Shown: positions 48,200-60,549 of the stretch, piece after piece
Layout of the letters: each line of letters opens with the position of its first letter
How positions within the stretch are numbered: the stretch's first letter is position 1
Origin: Prosopocoilus inquinatus
Lineage: Eukaryota; Arthropoda; Insecta; Coleoptera; Lucanidae
Reading direction: 5' to 3'
Length of the DNA: 64,000 nucleotides
NCBI GenBank assembly: GCA_036172665.1
Contig: CM069872.1
Coordinates: forward strand, 41,588,101 to 41,652,100
The notes under the pieces: model-generated
What the model saw: only the letters and a program-made list of their open reading frames with translations
What the model was told of the DNA's origin: nothing
Database searches by the model: none
Translations under genes and position numbers: made by a program

Positions 48200-49240
48200 A
48201 ATAAACTTTCCCTCCTGTAAACTCAATTCAGGGACACACTCTACGCAGACAAACACGTAATTATTTAATAATAAAAGAGAGCTGGAATATAGCAATATTA
48301 TTGGATGTAGAGTAAAAATAAAAAGAAAAAAAATGTAGAAATTCGAAGGAGATAAATACAGTGAAAATTGGACACATTGAGTCATTTGTTAATACGGCAA
48401 AGGACAGTCCAAAAAACTGAATAAAATCTACTTTGACACAAGTGTTCTTTTTCTGGACTTTTGAATCATCAATTACTTCTTCAAGTTCAACTTCTTTGAC
48501 GATGCCGCTCATCTTTCATCAAAACTACATTTTTAATCTTTCTTGGAACATAGCATTTCTTCTTAAATTTCATTTAGCTTTGAAAAGGAACGGTCACCAG
48601 TAAATTGATTTTCGTTTTTTTTTTTCTTTTTTTTTGGTGAATGTGTTTTTATTTGGTAGGTAAATAATTTATAATTACAAGATTTTTTTATTCTATCCTT
48701 AACATATAGAGCTTGTGGCTCGGGGCCTCCATGCGTAAAGATGGCACTGAGTATGCTTTGAAGTACGAAGATCAATGAATTTGCCATTCACGTATTGCGT
48801 TGCCATGGCAACATCCAAAACGTCCGGAATATACCCATGATGCAAACGATCAACTTAGGCTAAAATTTACTCTGAAATTAAAAATTGCCATTATACAAGA
48901 CCGTTCCAAAAATGTTGTCCGTCCTTTATAAACTAACAAGCATAATAGTTACCAGATATATTTTTTTAAGTTTGAAAATATCCATTATTCCAAGAATCGT
49001 ATTAGAAAATAATTTTGTTTAATTTTGAATCATTTTAAATGACTGTCGCCGAAATTTTTGGAAAAATAACCACTAGAGGAAAATTTTGTGATTTTACAGT
49101 AGTACGTGACGTATAAAACATGGGTACTATTTTTGAGACACCAGTGTACAAAATATAAAAAAATTCAAAATTACTGCAGCTTATACCAACAAAAGCAAAT
49201 CGGATCTACGTTAATAGGGTATATATTTTTCATAAAATTA
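48200..49240. other. Intronic sequence with poly-T/A runs and no gene recognised
   Basis: A CAAGACCGTTCCAAAAATG segment at about 48897 and a GAGACACCAGTGTAC segment at about 49134 may be ends of a TA-type MITE. The pairing is weak. Confidence 0.35.
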
Positions 49241-49292
49241 CAATTGAAGTTTTTTCTTGTCTGATGAAAATTGTAAATATAAAGTTTTTTTT

Positions 49293-49373
49293 AATCTCGA
49301 CTCCTGACGAAGCTATACATCTATAGCGAAACGTTGAGTGTTTTCCCTTCATATTTCTGTCCGGTTCGAGATT
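49293..49373 (+). ncRNA. Hammerhead-ribozyme-like motif
   Basis: In order: AATCTCGA (49293-49300); CTGACGA (49304-49310), which fits the hammerhead core CUGANGA; a perfect 6-bp stem GCTATA-CATC-TATAGC (49312-49327); GAAA then C (49328-49332); a GTC cleavage-type triplet (49359-49361); and TCGAGATT (49366-49373), which pairs with the first segment as helix I. Helix III is weak: only the first pairs next to the core form. Such motifs occur in Penelope-like retroelement ends. Activity is not shown by sequence alone. Confidence 0.4.
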
Positions 49374-49782
49374 AAAAAATTTTGTATTCATAAAATTACA
49401 TTTACTTTCATGTGGCAAAGTATATAAAAAGTTCTTACAAATTAGTCTGTATATGGGATGACAAGCAACAGAAATCTCTGTTTTGGGGGAATAGTGTCAG
49501 ACATCATGCAATAATTACATTCAAATTCAGACATCAATTCTTGATTCTTTTAATTGACTTAATTTCATCATTACTTAAAGATTCAGAAGATATTTTATTT
49601 AAGGTAAACGCCATTTTATCTCAAAAGATTTGCATTGAAACGTTAACATAAAGACTACAAATCTTTATACCGAGGACTTAAAATTGTAAAAACTACAATT
49701 TTCAGAACATGTGCCCTCGACTTCGAAATAACCCGGACAGGTTTGATTGCAGCGGATTTCACGTGCTACTCTCTTGTTAAGG

Positions 49783-49860
49783 AGATCCCAAACAGAGCCG
49801 AAACAGCTTTTCAGAAGTTACTAGGGAAGTCCACTGGAATTGAAACTGACTTGCAACTAG
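49783..49860 (+). mobile_element. CTGATGA...GAAAC repeat family, copy 4 (diverged)
   Basis: Here GAGATCCCAAACAGAGCCG, GAAACAGCTTTTCAGAAG and GACTTGCAACTAG follow the order of copies 1-3 on the opposite strand. The CTGATGA box has decayed. It lies 410 bp downstream of the hammerhead-like motif in the same orientation. Confidence 0.5.
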
Positions 49861-50926
49861 TTTATTAAAATTTTAAAAACAATAGAGTAGAATATTCGTA
49901 TACAGGATGTTATATTATATATGCCTTCAACCAAAGGCTAATAATAGTTTTTTGCCTTTAAAAATGAATCAACCAAAATCACTGACAGTTAAGTTAATGA
50001 AACCCATGTATTTCAGTTACATCTAACGAAACTTTATTGTTTTATAACTCAAATTGAAATCGCTTTTAGATCGATGCGAAAGTTTTTACGGTCCTGTTGT
50101 AATTTTGTAAAATTATTTGTAAATGATAAATCAGTTTGTCCGATTGTTTAGCCCTTTAATTATTAAATTTCTCATCAATAAATTGGAAAAATGATTTACA
50201 AGTACACTTACTGGAGAACGCTCAGAACATTTTTAAATTTACTATAAATAACAAACATAAAATGATGAAGGGCACTGTTAAAGGGATCCTATTACTTTAG
50301 TTACTTCATATGCACCTTCGTTGTAACTTCTGCGTTTGATCTCTGACCTAAAAATATCGATTTTATTCTTGGAAACTAGCTGATAGTTACGTCGCATACA
50401 AGACTTTCAGTCGGTCACTGTTACACTATGATGTGCGCGTAATAATTGTGGCACAATTGTGTGGATAGTAATTTTGGGACAATTTTACTGCTTTACGTTA
50501 GGTTTCCTTGAGCTTGTATTTTGCGGCGGTTGTCGTATCATGATTTTGGTGGAGTACGTTTTTAATCCATCTATTAATTAGAGATCTTTAAAAAAAATTT
50601 TTCGTAATCTGTGACGTGAATTGTCTTGGTAGTTTTTAATTTTCGCCGGTATTAATGAATTCATCCTGTACAGATCTTATGTAATCTGCTGCATGCAGTT
50701 TATTAGGAAAACGATTTACTTTTCTTGTTTTTTTGACTCCTTTTAACTTTCCAATTTTAAAATTCATTTTGTCATTAAAAAAAATCAGAAATGAAAGATG
50801 AATTTGGTATGCAAGTTCTATCTACTGTACTATAGGCAAAATAATGACTAAAATATGAAATTTGGAAAAAAACTACGAAGTTTGAAACTTAGTGAGTTGG
50901 CAACACTAGGTAAATAGAGTTATAAG

Positions 50927-52710
50927 TAGAGCTGGGATTATATGCAATGCGAAATAAAGAAAATATGCGCATATATATGCAAGCTTTTTGGTTAAAATAT
51001 GCCTTAATATGTACAGAATATGCATAAAATTATGCATAGATATGCATATATGCTTTATGAGATAAAAGTTTTGTTTTTTATTTTACATGATTTGGATCAA
51101 TTTAAAAAAATACGCCTTCGTTTCGTGTAAGGCCATCTAACGCCACTAATATTTGTAGACCATTGTTGAACGATACTGTTTCCTAAATTATAGGTATCAA
51201 TTTCGACACACTTAAATTTTGAAGAGTGATTAAAAATGTTGCAAAATTAATTACTTTAATATGATGTCAAAATTGTTTTAATTTATAAACAGAACGTTGT
51301 GGAAATAGCACAAAACCTTAAAATTTCACTACCGATAGTGAAAATGAGGGTGTGTGATATTTCCAGTGTCCGGTTTAAAGATTAAATACAATTTTCATCG
51401 GACAAGAGTCGACTTCAATTTAATATTATATTCAAGTTTTAGAACGCTTTTTCATTTTACAGCAAATTAACATATTGTCACCGCCCGTAAAAGTTAATTC
51501 ATTTTTAATTTTTGCCTTGTCTGTACTACAGTTAATATGAGCCAATATTTTTCCAATAATAATAATAATTTTGTGTAAAAACTTGTGAACACAAGGTAAT
51601 ACATGAGATGTCAATAAGTGTAATATCATTTCCGACTATTTCTACAATAGATAATAAATTCATTAATAGAATACGGTTCGACACCCACCAAGAAGTGCCT
51701 CAGTTTCAGACTTGAAAGAGCCTTACTTTATTTTTTGAGGTAGCTTGTTGTACAATTTAATAAATAATGACTACCTTTATTAATTTTTGTTTCTCCTTTG
51801 TGTTAGTAAATAATTACAGCCACGTAGCCAAATTCTTAGCATTAGTGTTCACTTTTTTTTGGCGGCGACAGTATATCATAAAACAGTTCTTTGAAATGCA
51901 TTCGTTTCGTCCTCCTCGTTCACGTAAACTTAAAGTTTTGAAGAGAATATGAAACAAATAAAAAAAACTTTTTAAAACGAGCTAAAAGGGTAATTTATTG
52001 ACTTCCTTGACGTTTATATAATTATTTGCTTTTTTATATTTGCGAAACATCAAGTAAGTCAAGAAATTACCCTTTTAGCTAGTTTTAACAAGTTTTTTTT
52101 TTTAATTTGTTTCATATTCTCTGCAATTCTCACGAGCAAGAACTACCCAAAAATTTAAAGTTTTGAATTGATCCAAACTAATAACTGAATTTACAAATTT
52201 ATTTAAAAAGTTTACCTCATTAGAAAAATTTGCCGTCTGACATAATCGTTTCTTGGTCTGGTTTCTTAACTGGGCGCGCAAATTATTCAGAGTATGGAAG
52301 AGGTTGTGAACAAATTTACCACGAAAATCGTCAAAATTGGTAAACCTATTATCAATTTCAAGTTCAAGTTTCAAAGTTTATTCCTTATGGCCCAAATTAA
52401 TTGCCAATACATTTCTTCAGAAACGGCCGTGAATTTATTATCTGCAAATATTCTACGCGGACCTGCGAAGTTTCAGCCGGCAAATAAGTATATTTAAAAA
52501 AATATACCTGAAAAATTTCAGAGGTATGCACTAATATGTATTTTTTCACAAAATATGCTTGGAATGCCGAAAATATGCAAAATGTGCATTATATGCACTT
52601 TTTAATTACTTTATTTGATTCAAAATTGTTTGGTATGTCTCTAAAAAACAGAATTTTGCCCATATTCGCTATAGAAGCAAATATGCAATTTGTATATAAT
52701 CCCAGCTTTA
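50927..52710. mobile_element. 1.8-kb hAT-type element with perfect 8-bp duplication and ATATGC subterminal repeats
   Basis: The ends TAGAGCTGGGATTATATGCA and, inverted, TAAAGCTGGGATTATATACA are flanked by GTTATAAG on both sides (50919-50926, 52711-52718), fitting nTnnnnAn. Both ends hold many ATATGC/GCATAT hexamers over 120-200 bp, typical of transposase-binding subterminal repeats. The interior has only small frames (for example 90 codons on the minus strand at 52102-52374) that I cannot assign to a hAT transposase, so it is probably non-autonomous. A palindrome is nested at 51941-52122. Confidence 0.82.
51941..52122. mobile_element. Palindromic MITE nested in the hAT element
   Basis: AGAGAATATGAAACAAATAA...GAGCTAAAAGGGTAATTTA at the left is inverted at 52048-52122 (AAATTACCCTTTTAGCTAG...TTTGTTTCATATTCTCT). 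The 182-bp element has arms of about 70 bp. Confidence 0.75.
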
Positions 52711-53089
52711 GTTATAAGTTTCGTCTTTAAGACAAATTCGAAAGTGCTAAGATGCGAATGCCAATAATTACAAAAAAAAATGTTGCTTATACCCAGTGTC
52801 CTGTATTTGCTGCGTCACTGTTTAAAATGCACAATTTGTTGAATAGGACTGTGCACAACCAACATATACATTTTTTTTTAATTTTCTTGGTCATTTTCTC
52901 TGTGGTGTTCTTCCTCAAAACCCACACAGTTATTATTATAGAGTAACAATGATGAAAATTTTCACAATTTTTTAATACATTTTGTCGTGTTGTATGTTAT
53001 ATTCAAAGCAAAAATGTGAAACGTTATCTAGTCCAGAATTAAACGCAGACGTGCACAGCTTACGAAAAATACTTTTTTAATTAAAAACG

Positions 53090-53430
53090 GCGAACAAAAG
53101 GACTTTATCACTAGAAACGCGGCCACCACCGACACCGCCTCACATATGCAAAATCCCCGGCCAAATGAAATCCAGAAGCAATATCCGAGAATGATCTGCG
53201 ATAATCAGTCACTAGCGGCTAAAACGTCCAGAGATCTATCGCATGATAGGGGGACGTTCTGAATAAGGACCTGGATTTGTCATATAAACGAGCGCGCAAG
53301 ATAAATCTGTGTCCTCTAGCATATTGCACTATTTGTCAGACGCCACTACTCATTTACATATTGAATGTCGATCGTCTGTCTGCGCCCGACCAAGCGAAAA
53401 CGGACCTTCCGGAAGAGGCTCGAAGGACCA
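53090..53430. promoter_or_regulatory. Non-repetitive GC-richer block: candidate intronic enhancer
   Basis: It stands out from the AT-rich flanks (ACGCGGCCACCACCGACACC at about 53118), has no repeat signature and no ORF of 60 codons. It lies 7.4 kb after the mam exon. The function is a guess. Confidence 0.25.
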
Positions 53431-53439
53431 CAGTTTAAC

Positions 53440-54940
53440 TTATTTCGCTCCCTAAATAAATCAAGTCTGGGCTAATAATTTTTAAAGCAGTGAACAATGC
53501 TTTTCTTGCGCGTCGATGACAAAAGACAAATATTAACTTTGTAAATTTAAGTGCAACAAAACAGTCGATTACATTATTTTCTCAACAAATTAGATAAACA
53601 CATCGTTCGAAAAAATAAACAGTAGCAAAGCATGAATGATGGATATCAATGAATTGCGTTGGTTATCATTTATAATATGTATATATGTGATAGATAACAT
53701 TATCAACTTCAGTCGATTCTACGTCCGGCAGATTAATTTGAAAATCAAAAGGAGTTAACATACATGAAATTATGAAGAGTTTACTTCCTTCAACTGCGTT
53801 AATAAAATATTTAAACAAATCCCTGCCTGTCGAGTTAGAAATGTGGAATGAAGCCGTTGGGTTTGTTTTGTTATCTTGTACCGATGTACGCTAGTGCAAA
53901 CTTTTTTGCAAAACAGAATTCTTAGATAAATATGTCAATATGAATCGTGCACATTCATACTGATATAACATATATGAAGATTTCAAGCTGCATTAAAGTA
54001 TATTTTGCGAGAAAATATGTATTGGTGCTGTACATCAGTGCAGGCATAACAAACGGACCTTTTATCTTACTCGAAAATATTTTTGTATGAGTAGCAAAAT
54101 GTTTAGTTTAAATTCGCGCGAAAGTAAATTTTGGGTCATGTGACCAAAGGCGATTTCAGGTGCTCCATCATATTTTAAATGAAATGATATTCCGTATTCT
54201 CATTTTTCAATTAAGAAGTGTTTTAGATAGTTTTACTTCTTTTTAAGAAGAGGATATGATGCCTTTGTATTGTAAGGAGTTGTTACAATGCGAGCAACGA
54301 CAATACGAAGAGATAATCACAAATAATATTTTATAAGTGAGTGACTCACATACTTTTGATTTACACAATACAAAATATTTTAAACATCTTAAGTAAACAA
54401 TAATGCGGTTATTTAATCTTTACTTAGCTCAAATTTTCATCGCGTTTATTATCTAAAAGCGACTCATGCAAAAATATTAAATTCTTGTATATTTTTCTGA
54501 TAAAAGCGCCATTTAGTAGTGTCCTACGCTTCTACGAAATTGGCCCCATTGTGTCGTCTCCTTTTACGTATATTATCTCAATGGTTGTTTGTATCGCAGC
54601 AGACACAAGCAGTACACATTTAAACGAAAAACTTCATTTACTTTTCCTTACAGTACAATTATCCTACACTGAACGAAACAAACGATGACTTAAAAAAAAG
54701 ATGAAGAAAAGACGAAGTCAAGCGAAAGTAAACTGTAAAACATGAAAAATTAAAAATTGGCGAACGTTTCATATGTATTTATAAAATGGAGATCGCTGAA
54801 CGTGAATCAATACCACTCGCAAGTGTATTTAAAATAATACCTCTAATTTGTGATTGTGTTCGAATTACGTTATATTAAGTCTTTTTACGATAACTTAAGT
54901 TTAAAATTCATTCAAGAAAATACAGTAATACATAAAAAAA
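53440..54940. other. AT-rich intronic sequence with no recognised feature
   Basis: I saw no gene, RNA or complete mobile element here. Confidence 0.45.
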
Positions 54941-54951
54941 AATAAGTGGTA

Positions 54952-55102
54952 TAAATGGCAACGATTGAACTCGCATACCCTTAACAAAAGGTTAGTAATT
55001 TTCAGGAAAATCGCAGTTGAAAATATTTCCGAAACTGTTTGAGAACCACTGTCCAATGGTTCTCTTTTTGTTAAGGACGTACGAATTCAATCGTTACAAT
55101 TT
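54952..55102. mobile_element. Palindromic MITE with TATAAATGGCAACGATTGAA ends
   Basis: The left TATAAATGGCAACGATTGAA and the inverted right TATAAATTGTAACGATTGAA are followed by CCTTAACAAAA on both arms. It is about 150 bp; the terminal TA may be a target duplication. Confidence 0.7.
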
Positions 55103-55149
55103 ATAGTGATATATTGCAGGTTTCAAGCTTTGCACACTGTATTGTTTGA

Positions 55150-56200
55150 TATGAAATAATTTTACGTATTAAGTCTGTCAGCCAATCGGGCAAGATTTTT
55201 AGAAAATAAGAAAAAAGAAACAGGACAAAATTTCCATACAATCGAAAAGGAGCCAGGGATAGATTGATTAGAATAATACAGACATGACTTATATAACCTC
55301 TATTTCGAAACGAGCATAAACATAAATATAGATTGTAGAAATTAATACTATTGCTGTTAATGTAGATTCTTGGGCTGCTGCTTTGAAAAGAAAAAGTGGT
55401 TGTTTAAGTACGATGATGAACACAAAATGTATTTATTTTACTGGCTTGAAATAAATACAAGCGGGACAATTTGCGTCCCATTCTAAGTTTTTGGGGACTG
55501 TGGCACGAAGGTAAATGATACGGGGCGTTTGGTCATCCTAGCCTATACGGACAGGCCTCGTGGCTTTGATTTTCTAATGTTCACTGTACACATTTTTCAA
55601 GAACTGGAAGCTGGAAATTAATTTCAAAGTACTACAAATAAAAAAATGTCGCGGAGTATGTAATTCGTACAAAGTTATTTTGATGAAGGGGGTCAAATTT
55701 AGCTTCAAAACATATTTGCGACCTTGGACAACATAGCATAATGTCACAAATAAAAATAACTACAAGAGACGATCACATAATATAGAATGCTGAAAAATTG
55801 ACAGATCTTACTCTATTTGTACCAGAAGAAAATATATTTAAAGATTTTGTGGAGCATATTTTTTTTTAATTTTATTGCTTAAACAGAGTTGTTGTTTTAC
55901 ACTTATCATTACATGGTTTTAAGATAAACTTAACAGACCTTAATAATTTAGCATTTTTTTTTGTAAATTGTGTTGACAAATTTTCAGTTATCATTTTAAA
56001 ATTGTATTAGGCTTTAAAAAATCATCACTTTCCTTTTTAATACTTTTCTATTCTTTCATGCTCAGTGAATCTTCCTAGATTGTACGATTAGTATGGTTAG
56101 GTCCTCGAACATTTCAGCGTCTTTTACATGCTTATACTTTGCTCTGTTTTTTTTAGCTTATTCATCTTTAATTACTATTAACAACTGATGTGATTTTTTT
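55150..56200. other. AT-rich intronic sequence with no recognised gene
   Basis: No credible feature was found. The following segment at 56210-56320 is the second copy of the repeat pair noted at 4130-4290. Confidence 0.4.
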
Positions 56201-56582
56201 TAATCAGTTTTTGACACATTTTCGTCCGCTGACTATCGAGTTACCACCAGAAGTTTTCGTGTGTGTATCCCGTCTGTTGTTGACGTTTGTTTTGCGGTGA
56301 ATCTATTGAAAACTAACTTTCCCATAGCGTATGTAGTTTCGGTACACAAGAAATCAATTAGTTGATATTAGTATGACGGCTAAGATTATTGTTAATAAGC
56401 AACAAATGTTCACTTTTTTATTTTTCAATCAAGTTCGATTTATAACAACTTCACTCGGATATGCAGTACTGTCAGAAATCCTTTTTGAATGTCAACTCTT
56501 CCATTAGAAACCAGATAATCTGATTTATACATTATGACATTTTTGTAATTGATATAATCATGTATTTAAATTATTATATTAA

Positions 56583-56704
56583 GGCCCGGTCTTTTCATCC
56601 CCGTTAATTTTATCTGACAGTTTATTCTCATAATAACAATCGTGGTCACATACGTTACTAGGAAAATTAACCACCAGATAAAGTTAATTGAAGATGAAAA
56701 GACC
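56583..56704. mobile_element. PIF/Harbinger-like MITE with TAA duplication, right end shortened
   Basis: GGCCCGGTCTTTTCATC at the left and, inverted, GGTCTTTTCATC at the right, then TTAATTTTATCTG / TTAACTTTATCTG. TAA flanks both sides. The right end lacks the outermost five bases. Confidence 0.65.
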
Positions 56705-57600
56705 TAACCTAAATAAACTTAACCTACACCATCCCGTTCTTCAGGGGACGGGGGTAACTTTAAAAATTGAAATGGTATTATGCATCCAAAAATAAATAAA
56801 CAATTTTTATTAATTTAAAAATATCCTGGTTTGGATATAGAACCAAGTTATATGCAAAACTAGTTTGGATGTTTAGATGTCGTCACATAATTGGAATTAC
56901 ATTACAACTATTACAGAAGCAGTTGTATGTCACTGCCAAAGTCAAATACATTTGGCATAGAATACCATTGAACATTTTAAAACTTCCTGTTCTTGAAAAG
57001 CGCATGCATTTGATTCTTATTTATATAAATGAACTAACGCGGAATTTTTTTTTTTAATTATTTAAATTTTTATTTGTTTATTTTTTTGGAAAAAAAATTT
57101 GTAGCAATTCATGTATCAATCTAAACAACACAACCGCAACTGGTTTTCATGATTTGAAGGGTTACGAAAAATTAAAAAAATCGAAAATTTCAAAAAAATG
57201 ATGCAGAAAACTTTTAAACTTGTCCTTGTAAAATTGATACAGTCAGACAAAATTAAATGTAAGAAATAACTTGCAGTGCTAAGAAAATAGTTTATAAAAA
57301 CTAAGATCGGAAGACTTTTTTGAAATTTTGTCTTGAAAAATCTTTAAAAAAAGAATACAGTCTTTGAATTGCATTTATTCGGAAGGATACAACCAATACC
57401 AATATGTTGCCTTAAATTTAGGTATAATGTTCTTTACAGAAAACAGAATTTTTTTTGTTTTGTAGCTCAAAAACACGGTTTTTGTTACGTTACCATTCCA
57501 ATAAGTAAATATAATTTGTTTCAATTTGTTTTTTGCTTAATAAAATATGTTTATGTTTAAATAAATTAGTTTACATTCTGCGTTAAATAAATTAGTCTAA

Positions 57601-57719
57601 GGCCCGGTATTATAAACGCAAGTTAAATTTACTCTACAGTTTAATGTCTTAGTAACCATTGTTACTAAGGCATTAAACTGTATAACTGTAAATTTATTTC
57701 ACGTTTATAATACCGGACC
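57601..57719. mobile_element. Near-perfect palindromic MITE with TAA duplication
   Basis: GGCCCGGTATTATAAACG and, inverted, GGTCCGGTATTATAAACG enclose a central ATGTCTTAGTAACCATTGTT-ACTAAGGCAT palindrome. TAA flanks at 57598-57600 and 57720-57722. The 119-bp element folds back almost completely. Confidence 0.85.
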
Positions 57720-57729
57720 TAATTGTAAC

Positions 57730-59880
57730 GTTTTTAATAAATTAGTCTCTAACTACTTCGAGCTTTTAATTATATAATAAATTTTAACAAACCCTAAATT
57801 AACGCACTTTATGAATGATATGATATGTTTAATCATTTTTTGTAACTTTTGTTTTATGTGCAATTGTCATTAACAAATTCTTAACACTTGAAGAATCTTT
57901 TCACGGTTGATTTCTGTGAAATGATGAACACACACACCAATAAAAATAAAGATTCGCACATTAACACTTAAATATTTGCATAGAATCTTGGAAAATACTC
58001 AAAAATAAAAGATTTGTAACAGTTTCAAAAGTTTTAATTTCTTTCTTTCCTTGAAACAAGGACCCTATACATACGATACAAAAGAATTTAATTGACTCTA
58101 TAATAATTTGCATAAAGACGAATTATAATAACATATTGAGGTTATTTACTAAAATAAGTTGAACGCGTTAATAAGCAGAGACGCATAAGCCAAAACCTTG
58201 TGTTTACGTTTGAACAACATTAAATAAATAAATAAATGCGACTACACGTCAATTTACAGGGAGGGATTCATTCCTATTTAATAAATATTAAAAATATAAA
58301 AATAATAAAAATTTAATAATAAATAATAAAAAATGTTGCTCTACAAGGGACCTTGTTTCCGAGATCCTTTAAGTATGTAGTTCCACCACGTACAGTTTAT
58401 TGCTTTTTTTGGATTTGAGTTGCCCAAGCAAACATGGTAATTGATCGGGTTTTTAGGACAAAAAAGATTGATTCTAAATCATTCAGCTGACCAGTTTCGG
58501 TTTTATTTTAAAACCTTCCTCAAAGCCTCTGATTAACACAAAACGATAAACTACAAACCATCGTACGATTGACGATCAATTACCACGTTTTTCAAAAATT
58601 TAATAAACAGGACGCCAATTTAATTTATTACATAACTATAATATAAGCAGAGGAATTAAATCAAAGGAGCTGACGCCGTTTTTTTTTTTTTTTTCATTTT
58701 TGAAATTTGAAGAATCAATTCCTTATATGATGGGAAAGCTACGTAATACTAAATAACAACAGTCACATCACACCCTGTATAATTCTAACTTGTTAATTAT
58801 TACCTCCCATTTTTCGACGTTTCTTTTTTAGTTCGTTTTCATCATAACAACGTTAGTCTTCTTGGAATTTCTATATTTACATTCGAACGACTATTATAAA
58901 CCATTTTTTTTTCTTTAAACTAATTATTTTTTTAATTTATTTTTTCGTGTGTAATTGTTTTTCTACTCCCACCTGAACTACCTGATATCAGGTAGACGTT
59001 AAAAGCCATTGTTTATTCGGTCAAAATTATGCGGTTGTTTTGACACGACTTGAAAATTAACGAAGTCAATTAAAAGCGCCGATCTCTTTTCGACACTCAC
59101 TCGCGCAAATAAACACGGGCAACGTGCGCTCGTTCATTCCAAGAGGCGTTCGTTATCTGAAGTAAATAAACAAACGTTTCAGCAAATCAGCCTTACAATG
59201 TTGTACCGCATGCATATTTCAGGAGTGACGAATGTAACACGATTATAAGCGGAAAATTTAAAGACGTCACTTAATTTATAGAGAAACCACAGGAATCAAG
59301 ATTTAAAAATTCGTCACAACTTGATATTAAAATGACATTTTTTACAAAATCCTGTAATATTAATATTTTGTATTACATAAATTTAAGGACGAATTTATTA
59401 AAAAAAAATAAAAAAAATTGCCTAACAAAATTTAAACGATCCTTTATTCGGCCATCAAAAAATTAATTAAGGTGTTTGGTTTCAGTGGGTCTTTGTTCAT
59501 TTTTTATTCATTCAGTTCAAATCTGAATACTAATTTATTCGGATTCTTCTTTGCTGACGGCCAATGAATTTATAAAATTTAGTCGTGGCTTTCTTCCTCC
59601 TTCGTTTTGTCTCGAAATAAGGAATGTAAAAGTAATTTCATTTCATACCTTATTATTAATATTGTTGCGGTTCAGGTAATGTATTTTTATACTAAATAGA
59701 AAATATTTTCATAGAAACCTTGAAATGAAGTCTGTTTACACTAAAGACAATTTGATTGAAGTTTGTTTAAACTAAAAACAATTTAAATTAACTCAGAACA
59801 GAAACAAAGTTTCAGTGCTTGTGAATACAAGGAAAATCTAGTCCAAAATAAACAAAGTACAAGTGAAAACGTAAGCATTT
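57730..59880. other. AT-rich intronic sequence with poly-A/T runs, no gene recognised
   Basis: It includes a poly-T run at about 58679-58694 and an isolated CACCCTGTATAA phrase near 58772, probably the end of a lost MITE. About 59040-59180 is slightly richer in CpG. Confidence 0.4.
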
Positions 59881-59886
59881 TAAATA

Positions 59887-60549
59887 CAGTCAAAGCTCCG
59901 TAACTCGAAGTTCTATAACTCGATTTTTTCTATAACTCGAAGTCGTTTGCTGTCCCCTGCAGTTGCCTAGCGTTTCGCATTGGTTTTTCGCTCTTTATTT
60001 CGAATTTCTATAACTCGGAAATTTCTATAATTCGAAATAAATTTGACGAACAAAGGACTCACAAAGCTCTATAACTCGAATTTTTACGACAAATCCCCAC
60101 TTTTTATCGTCAATTTAAGTTTCCCGCGATGGTGCTTCTGGGATTCCCCTTCTTCGGATCTGAGACAATAATGCTATGCACTTCAGTTGCGTTTAGTATT
60201 TCAATTAATTTGGTCGTATTTTCTTTATATACATATAAGTTTCCATCAACTTCAGAGTCGTACAGTTCAACAAAAGCTTGAAATTAAAAAAAAAGTCGAT
60301 AATGGTGTCGAAAATATTGCTGAGGAATACAAAATACAAGCAAGTACTTTATCCGCGTTTATTATATTAAATTTTGATGTCTGTATACTACTGTTTATAT
60401 GTTTTTTTTACTTGTTAATAAAATATGTAAATAAATACATAATATGCATGAACATGTTTGGTATGTACTCATGTCCTTTAACTCGAATATTCTATAACTC
60501 GAATTTAATTTCAGGTCCCTTGGCAGTTCGAGTTATGGAGTTTCGACTG
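59887..60549 (+). mobile_element. Deleted pogo/Tigger-type DNA transposon with CENP-B-like HTH remnant
   Basis: The ends CAGTCAAAGCTCCGTAACTC and, inverted, CAGTCGAAACTCCATAACTC carry repeated CTATAACTCGAA units, and TA flanks both sides (59885-59886, 60550-60551). Inside, the frame at about 60250-60366 reads QQKLEIKKKVDNGVENIAEE then YKIQASTLS. This resembles the N-terminal CENP-B/pogo helix-turn-helix, which normally runs LEIIKKVENG...AEEYGIPKSTLS. The DDE catalytic domain is absent, so the element is a 663-bp deletion derivative. Confidence 0.82.
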
